Origin: JBILXY01 sp044378055
GTDB taxonomy: Bacteria > Patescibacteriota > JACMRA01
Direction of reading: 5' to 3'
NCBI GenBank assembly: GCA_044378055.1
Contig: JBILXY010000004.1
Span: 1-64,000 of the forward strand
DNA length: 64,000 nt
The stretch's first letter is position 1. Each line of letters begins with the position of its first letter. This document shows positions 58,703-64,000 of the stretch, piece after piece. The notes beneath the pieces were generated by a model. It saw only the letters and a program-made list of their open reading frames with translations. It ran no database searches and was not told where the DNA came from. The translations under genes were made by a program, and so were the position numbers.

Positions 58703-61700
58703 ATGAATTTTTTCAAAATAAATAATGATATGAATGATATACTAAAAAATAAAATAGTTATCAGGTGGTTTATTTTTGCCATTGTTTTCGTGATTATTTC
58801 TAGTTTGTCATGGATTTGGTTAAACCCAAAAGAAAATTTCACCTCACCTGAAAATATTCAAACAGATGTGTTTATTATGGGTGGAAGTCTTGGGGCTGCA
58901 ATGGCAGCAATTCAATTAAGCAGAGATAATATTCCTTTCGTTTTGGTAGAGCCAACACAATGGTTAGGAGGTCAGGCCACAATTCAAAGTGTTTCAACTT
59001 TAGATCAAAATAACAGGGCTTTTCAGCAAAGTGGAATTTATGCAGAATTAGTGCAATCTTTAAAAGTCAATCCCGAGCTTCCTGGGTTTTATGGGAATGC
59101 TTTAACAGGCCCCGGTGCTACTCCAGAAATAATTGATAGCTGGCTTAAAAACCAAATCAAATCTAGTAATGCTAAAATTTTATACGATTCAGAATTATTG
59201 GATATTAAAAAACAAGGTTCAAAAATTCTTTCTGCAAGGGTACGCAATAAAAAAATCATCAACTCTCAGTTTAATATAGAAGCTAAATTGTTTTTAGATG
59301 GCGCAGACTTAGCTGAATTAAGCAGAACTGCTGGAATAAACTATAGTATTGGTTTAGACAAACAAGAAGAAACAAAAGAACCACAGGCTTTAACAGAGGC
59401 TGAAAATAAAATCTTTAAAGAAGGGGTTATAAATGCAAATAATCAGCCTATCGGAGGATTTAAAGATGTAATTCAGCCTGTTACAGTTCCATTCACAGTT
59501 GTGGATAAAGGTTATTTTGGCGACATGATTAACTGGAAAAGCTTTGCACAAGAAGGAGATAAAATTAAATGCCAAAATTTAGTTCAAGAATGCTGGAATG
59601 TTAATAGCAATAGCTCTTTTGAAATAAAAGCAAACCCTTTACCTATATGGCTAAGTTTCGTTGCTTTTGGAAACGAGGAATTCCAAATTCAGGTTAATGA
59701 CAAAGAATATAAACCAACAAGAGTAGATAAGAAAATAAGTGAAAACACTATTCAACTAAGGTTTGAAATTGATTCAAATGATAGAAATGTTCAAATCAAA
59801 TTTCTTCCCAAGAAAAACCAGAGTATTTTAATTAGTCATATTTTTACTTCTAATTTCAACCAAATCCAACCTTCTGAATCTGACAGCGTGGGAGATTTAT
59901 TTAAAAAAACCAAACTAAAAATTGACCCAGTTTACAAGAAAAATCAGGCAAAATTTGAGTGGTTTGGAAATCAGAAAGAAATAAATTCAAATCAAGAATA
60001 TATAATTTTTTACATTCCAAGTGATAATAAAGTAGATGTTCCTAGAGAGGTATTTTTTAACATTGCCGAAAATGGAAAAGAAATAACAGATTTTAAGTTT
60101 AACCCAATTCTTGATTATTTTCCTGGATACCTTCCAATTAGAAAAGTTAAGTTTAATCCTGAAAGCAAATATACCGTTTCTGTTTCTGGAACAAGTAAAG
60201 ATGGTTTAAACTTAGGTAAAAATGTATTGATAGTTCCTGCAAATCAAGTAAATAATTTAATTGTATTAAACCCAGGTGATACCTATAGTTTCCTAAAAAA
60301 TGGGCTGTTTGACACATGGCAAATTGGGGGATTTTCTTCTGAACTTGAAGTAATTACCAGGGATTCCAAAAGTCTAATTCCAAAAGAAAAAATTTCAAAC
60401 CCTATCAAACCAAGCAAGGCAGTAAATTTTCTTGATAGATATATTTTCCCTGTTGAAAGTTCAATTTACTTAAGGGAGTCTGAAAATAAAGGGCAGGTTT
60501 TTGTTAGGAAACTAAATTTAGATCACTTTGCAAAGAATATTTGGTCTAACTTATCTGAATCCACCCAAGAAGAAATAAATAATTTGGATCCTGGCAAATA
60601 TGAAGCTTATGCCTTCTACCAAAATGATGAAAATAGTTCCCAGGCCGATAAAGTAACTGTGAATCTGGAATTGTCTGGCAAAACAGCAATAAAAAGAAAT
60701 ATACCCTTATTTAAAAGCCTTGTTGAAAAAATTGGTGAATTTGACCTTACAGAGTTAAGCAAAGGCAAGCTTAGTGTACAATCTAGCTGCCCTTCTAACA
60801 ATAAATGTTTGGAAAATTTACAGATTGTACTGATGGAATCTACTCCAGCTTTGTATAACCCTAATAGGTTTGATGCTTTGATTAACAATACCAATGATTC
60901 AGAAAAAAAATTACTAGTCAGAGATATTGCAGCAGCTAGTATGTTCGATTACAGACAGATTATTGATTATGCAAATATTGAAACTTGGAACAAATTAAAT
61001 AACGATGAAAAAACCCAAATTACACCTTTTTCATTAGGTATAAGTCAAATTAATACCGGATTTAACGATTACACCCCTCCCAATCTAAACTACACAAAAT
61101 ATTTAGAAGACCCTGATTACAGAAAAGAAATTTATGAAACGGCTAAAAACTTAAGTAAACAATATTACTACTGGCTAAAATACGACGATCCAATTAATCA
61201 TCTTGGATGCGAAAATACTGATATTTTTTGTTCAGGATTAAGAATTAGCAAAGCAACCAAAGCAGGCTTGGATAATGATACTTATTCTGTTGCAGAGTAT
61301 ATTAGAGATCCAGTTAGATTGCAGGGTGAAAAACAAATTACATTCAACCAAATTGCCTGGGAAAACAATGCATGCACTGAAATTTCTCTTAGTTGTATTG
61401 AATTAAAATTTAAAGATGCAAGCTATCTTGTGAATAAAGATTTTCTAATTAACTTGCCTAAAAGATCAATAGCTCCGTTTTACTATCCTACAGATGTTCA
61501 TGGCTTAGTTAAACAAGGAGGAACTTCATTTTTAAATTACTTAGTAGAAAATAATTTTAGAGATTTAAAAAATCAACCCAGCTTTATTAATGGAATGTAC
61601 GATTTAAAAATAAAGCCAAGCAGCGTTTCTTTAGATAATATTTATAATTCTAAAATTGATAACCTTCTGTTTTGTGGTAAGAACATATCAATCAGCCAAA

Positions 61701-62290
61701 TTGCTAATGGCTCCACCAGGCTCCACCCTTCTGAGGCTGCTATTGGTCAAGCCTGTGGCATAATTGCTACAACAATGATTAAAGATTCTTTAAAATCTGT
61801 TTCTGTTGCTGCAACTGATGAAAATTTTGGAAAGATAAGAAAGAAACTTGTTCAATCAAATATATATACCACCCCACTAGAAGATATCAGCATTGAGAAT
61901 TTCAAAAATAAACAACAATATGATTTGTTAGAAGCTGTTTATTTTGCTTTAGAAGATAATATTTTAAATGTAAAAATTAGCCAAGACAAAAATTTATCTG
62001 GAGTAATCTTATCTGCAGATTTAAATGGCCCGGCTTCATATGAAGATTTAGTAAGGCTATTTTCTAAAACCACCTTTTTTAGTATTGATAACTTAGTTAG
62101 AAACGATAAATATAAATTTTTAGATCTAAAAAATATTCTTGATGAAAAACAATATGAACTTATCGCCAAGGCATCTTTAGAATTTAGAAGCAAGCAAAAA
62201 GATAAAGATATAGAAAAAATAGAATCTTTGCAAAATATAACAATCACCAGAGGAGATATTGCGTATATATATTTTACCTTAATAAATTAA
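58703..62290 (+). CDS. Membrane-anchored FAD-dependent oxidoreductase, giant
   Basis: The 1195-residue protein has one N-terminal membrane helix (~22-41) then an FAD_oxidored domain: Rossmann motif VFIMGGSLGAAMAAI (Gly60, Gly61, Gly64), LVEPTQWLGGQAT, and the C-terminal half with FYYPTDVHGLVKQGG and LLFCGKNISISQIANGSTRLHPSEAAIGQACG. About 450 residues (~290-740) are inserted between them, with beta-rich sequence. The catalytic domain would face outside, odd for an enzyme needing FAD and an electron acceptor. It ends the glycan operon, so it may oxidise surface sugars or lipids; this is inference. Confidence 0.75.
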   Translation: MNFFKINNDMNDILKNKIVIRWFIFAIVFVIISSLSWIWLNPKENFTSPENIQTDVFIMGGSLGAAMAAIQLSRDNIPFVLVEPTQWLGGQATIQSVSTLDQNNRAFQQSGIYAELVQSLKVNPELPGFYGNALTGPGATPEIIDSWLKNQIKSSNAKILYDSELLDIKKQGSKILSARVRNKKIINSQFNIEAKLFLDGADLAELSRTAGINYSIGLDKQEETKEPQALTEAENKIFKEGVINANNQPIGGFKDVIQPVTVPFTVVDKGYFGDMINWKSFAQEGDKIKCQNLVQECWNVNSNSSFEIKANPLPIWLSFVAFGNEEFQIQVNDKEYKPTRVDKKISENTIQLRFEIDSNDRNVQIKFLPKKNQSILISHIFTSNFNQIQPSESDSVGDLFKKTKLKIDPVYKKNQAKFEWFGNQKEINSNQEYIIFYIPSDNKVDVPREVFFNIAENGKEITDFKFNPILDYFPGYLPIRKVKFNPESKYTVSVSGTSKDGLNLGKNVLIVPANQVNNLIVLNPGDTYSFLKNGLFDTWQIGGFSSELEVITRDSKSLIPKEKISNPIKPSKAVNFLDRYIFPVESSIYLRESENKGQVFVRKLNLDHFAKNIWSNLSESTQEEINNLDPGKYEAYAFYQNDENSSQADKVTVNLELSGKTAIKRNIPLFKSLVEKIGEFDLTELSKGKLSVQSSCPSNNKCLENLQIVLMESTPALYNPNRFDALINNTNDSEKKLLVRDIAAASMFDYRQIIDYANIETWNKLNNDEKTQITPFSLGISQINTGFNDYTPPNLNYTKYLEDPDYRKEIYETAKNLSKQYYYWLKYDDPINHLGCENTDIFCSGLRISKATKAGLDNDTYSVAEYIRDPVRLQGEKQITFNQIAWENNACTEISLSCIELKFKDASYLVNKDFLINLPKRSIAPFYYPTDVHGLVKQGGTSFLNYLVENNFRDLKNQPSFINGMYDLKIKPSSVSLDNIYNSKIDNLLFCGKNISISQIANGSTRLHPSEAAIGQACGIIATTMIKDSLKSVSVAATDENFGKIRKKLVQSNIYTTPLEDISIENFKNKQQYDLLEAVYFALEDNILNVKISQDKNLSGVILSADLNGPASYEDLVRLFSKTTFFSIDNLVRNDKYKFLDLKNILDEKQYELIAKASLEFRSKQKDKDIEKIESLQNITITRGDIAYIYFTLIN

Positions 62291-62316
62291 TATCTTCTAA
62301 AACCGTAATTCTGCAT

Positions 62317-62337
62317 TAAAAAACCCCCTGTTGGGGG
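62317..62337 (-). terminator. Minus-strand terminator
   Basis: CCCCC-TGTT-GGGGG; on the minus strand six T follow the stem. It ends the gene at 62345 and lies after the FAD enzyme stop on the plus strand. Confidence 0.75.
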
Positions 62338-62344
62338 ATTTAAA

Positions 62345-62587
62345 TTATACTGTACCAGGGTTATTTTCTTTATCTTTCTTTTCCTTTTCTTCTCTGTCTT
62401 TCTTCTCTTTTTCTTCTTTCTCTCTTTGCTCTCTATCAGAGTTAGACCTATTTTCTTCTCTTGCACCTTGAACGGATGCAGTAGTTGTTGATTTTGGTTG
62501 GAAGAACGAATTATAAACTAAGATACCACCGGCACCTAAAATTAAAATAACAAGAATTAGTACGAATATGTTGCGATTATTAGACAT
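62345..62587 (-). CDS. Small membrane protein with charged tail
   Basis: The 80-residue protein has one helix (VLILVILILGAGGILVYNSFF, residues 9-29) and a tail of Lys, Glu, Asp and Arg (EKEEKEKKDREEKEKKDKE) that would form a charged rod. No family is assigned. It has its own terminator and stands upstream of FtsK on the same strand only loosely. Start by ATG, no SD. Confidence 0.6.
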   Translation of the reverse strand: MSNNRNIFVLILVILILGAGGILVYNSFFQPKSTTTASVQGAREENRSNSDREQREKEEKEKKDREEKEKKDKENNPGTV

Positions 62588-62725
62588 AGTTTAGTATTGA
62601 TTATGGTAGAATTTTATATTTGTCAAATAACTTAACAAGAACAAAAGATTTTCTACATGTATTATAACACAAAAATATAAAATATGCAATTCAATTTGTT
62701 AAGTATAAAGTAGATTAACATTGCT

Positions 62726-64000
62726 CTACTCCTCTTCCGCCAGTGCGTAAACATCCCTAGGCTTTGATCCATTTTGCGGGCCAACCACTCCTTCTTCTTC
62801 TAGTTGCTGAATAATTCTGGCGGCCTTTGGATAGCCTATTCCCATCATTTGTTGAAGGAAAGAAGCTGAACCTTTCTGATATTGAATTACCAGGTTTTTA
62901 GCTTCTAAATATACTTCATCTTTACTATCATCATCACGGGAAACCATTCCTGGCACATTAATTTTTACTTTTGGTGTTTCTAAAACTTTTAAATCTAAGT
63001 TACTAAAAACGTCGTTTTCATCGGCTAGGCGTTTTAGGTATTCAACACATTTTTTCACTTCTTCATCTGAAACATTTGGTCCTTGGAAGCGAATTGCATA
63101 CATGGAATTTGGGTTCATGAATAAACCGTCGCCTTGACCCAACAGTTTTTCTGCTCCCCCTTGGTCTAAAATAACTCTGGAATCTATTTGGGAAGCTACG
63201 GCGAAGGCAATTCTGGAAGGAACATTAGCCTTAATTAAACCTGTTACAACATGGGTATCTGGGCGCTGTGTACCCAAAACTAAATGGATTCCAACTGCCC
63301 TAGACATTTGGGTTAATCTCACAATAATTGGCTCTACTTCGGCTTTAGCCATCATCATTAAATCTCCTAATTCGTCTATTACAAAAACCTGATAAGGTAA
63401 GGCTTCAATTCCGGTTACTTTAGCTAGTTTATTATAATCGGCTATGTTTCGCTTACTATATTCTTCCAGCAACTTGTATCGTCTTTCCATTTCTAAAACT
63501 GTCCATTTAAGGGCATTTATAGCTTTTTCAGCATCGGTAATAACGGGAGCAAGCAAATGTGGAACTTTGTCGTAAAGTTTAAGCTCTACGCGTTTCATAT
63601 CCACCAAAATTAGTTGTAATTCTGACGGAGAATAGCGGTATAATAAACTTAGTAAAAGCCCATTAATCCAAACAGATTTTCCACTTCCAGTTGCACCAGC
63701 TACTAACAAATGCGGCATTTTAGATAAGGCAAAAATTAAGTTGTGGCCTGCAACATCTTTTCCCATTGCAATAGCAAGCTCATCTTGAAAATTCAAAAAA
63801 CGATGGGTTTGCAAAATATCCCGAAGTAAAACAGACGATTTAACTTTATTTGGAACCTCCACCCCAACCAAACTTTGACCATTCACCGGCGATTCTACCC
63901 TGATATTACTAGATGCTAAGGCAAGGGCTAAATCTCTTTGTAGGGCGTCTATGGCTGATAATCTAACACCATTAGCTGGTTTTAAAGTATATTGGGTTAC
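62726..64000 (-). CDS. ftsK: DNA translocase FtsK/SpoIIIE, 5' end missing
   Basis: The frame is open to the window edge; the 38 codons beyond the GTG at 63886 (VTQYTLKPANGVRLSAID...) match the canonical FtsK segment before the RecA fold, so the gene continues outside. Visible: the Walker A VAGATGSGKSVW, Walker B VFVIDELGDLMM, the FtsK segment QRPDTHVVTGLIKANVPSRIAF, and a C-terminal gamma winged helix (SFLQQMMGIGYPKAARIIQQLEEEGVV). It pumps chromosomal DNA at the division septum, guided by polar sequences read by the gamma domain. Confidence 0.97.
   Translation of the reverse strand, partial: VTQYTLKPANGVRLSAIDALQRDLALALASSNIRVESPVNGQSLVGVEVPNKVKSSVLLRDILQTHRFLNFQDELAIAMGKDVAGHNLIFALSKMPHLLVAGATGSGKSVWINGLLLSLLYRYSPSELQLILVDMKRVELKLYDKVPHLLAPVITDAEKAINALKWTVLEMERRYKLLEEYSKRNIADYNKLAKVTGIEALPYQVFVIDELGDLMMMAKAEVEPIIVRLTQMSRAVGIHLVLGTQRPDTHVVTGLIKANVPSRIAFAVASQIDSRVILDQGGAEKLLGQGDGLFMNPNSMYAIRFQGPNVSDEEVKKCVEYLKRLADENDVFSNLDLKVLETPKVKINVPGMVSRDDDSKDEVYLEAKNLVIQYQKGSASFLQQMMGIGYPKAARIIQQLEEEGVVGPQNGSKPRDVYALAEEE

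Overview
The window looks like part of a Candidate Phyla Radiation (Patescibacteria) genome. Reasons: strongly AT-rich sequence; many short genes with very small gaps; an aspartyl-tRNA synthetase without the bacterial GAD insertion; a family-A DNA polymerase reduced to its polymerase core; a ComEC with no metallo-beta-lactamase domain; and the common CPR surface set of VirB2/VirB6-like proteins, a lytic transglycosylase, UppP, MscL and envelope glycosyltransferases. Lineage is uncertain; Katanobacteria- or Microgenomates-like organisms are plausible. UGA is used as a stop (the vapB-like/vapC overlap is ATGA), so the code is standard.

Layout. 0.1-7 kb: a HEPN-STAND NTPase (defence-like), HAD, two Nudix hydrolases, GNAT, an MccF-like S66 peptidase, an antitoxin relic and a zinc protease. 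7-15 kb: AspRS, small membrane proteins, a fatty-acid desaturase, MsrA and a PolA core. 15-19 kb: an AbrB/PIN toxin-antitoxin pair between two 156-bp direct repeats, a large orphan membrane protein and an AAA/DUF4143 ATPase under a striking tandem operator. 19-24 kb: a MacB-type ABC exporter and three small exported orphans. 23-30 kb: comM-comEC, uppP, a GT-C-like protein and a Phd/PIN toxin-antitoxin pair. 30-37 kb: a cation P-type ATPase, LysRS, ProRS and tRNA-Ala. 37-50 kb: VirB2-like pilin, SLT, GatA, an FtsB-like protein, PepF, tRNA-Met, a 1385-aa VirB6-like protein and an NRAMP-like transporter. 50-64 kb: alpha/beta hydrolase, MscL, a surface-polysaccharide operon ending in a membrane-anchored FAD enzyme, and FtsK, which runs off the end.

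Two themes go beyond ordinary annotation. First, palindromic elements are scattered between genes, and one lies in frame inside polA. They include a bipartite two-hairpin element, a GGCGATCGCGGATCGCC hairpin and several smaller families, and copies differ by compensatory changes in the stems. Second, there appear to be two gene classes. Conserved genes mostly lack Shine-Dalgarno (SD) sequences and sit in tight runs. About a dozen orphan, often exported, genes are self-contained units, most with a clear SD or their own terminator, some with GTG or TTG starts and sigma70-like promoters. These orphans are the best candidates for lineage-specific functions.
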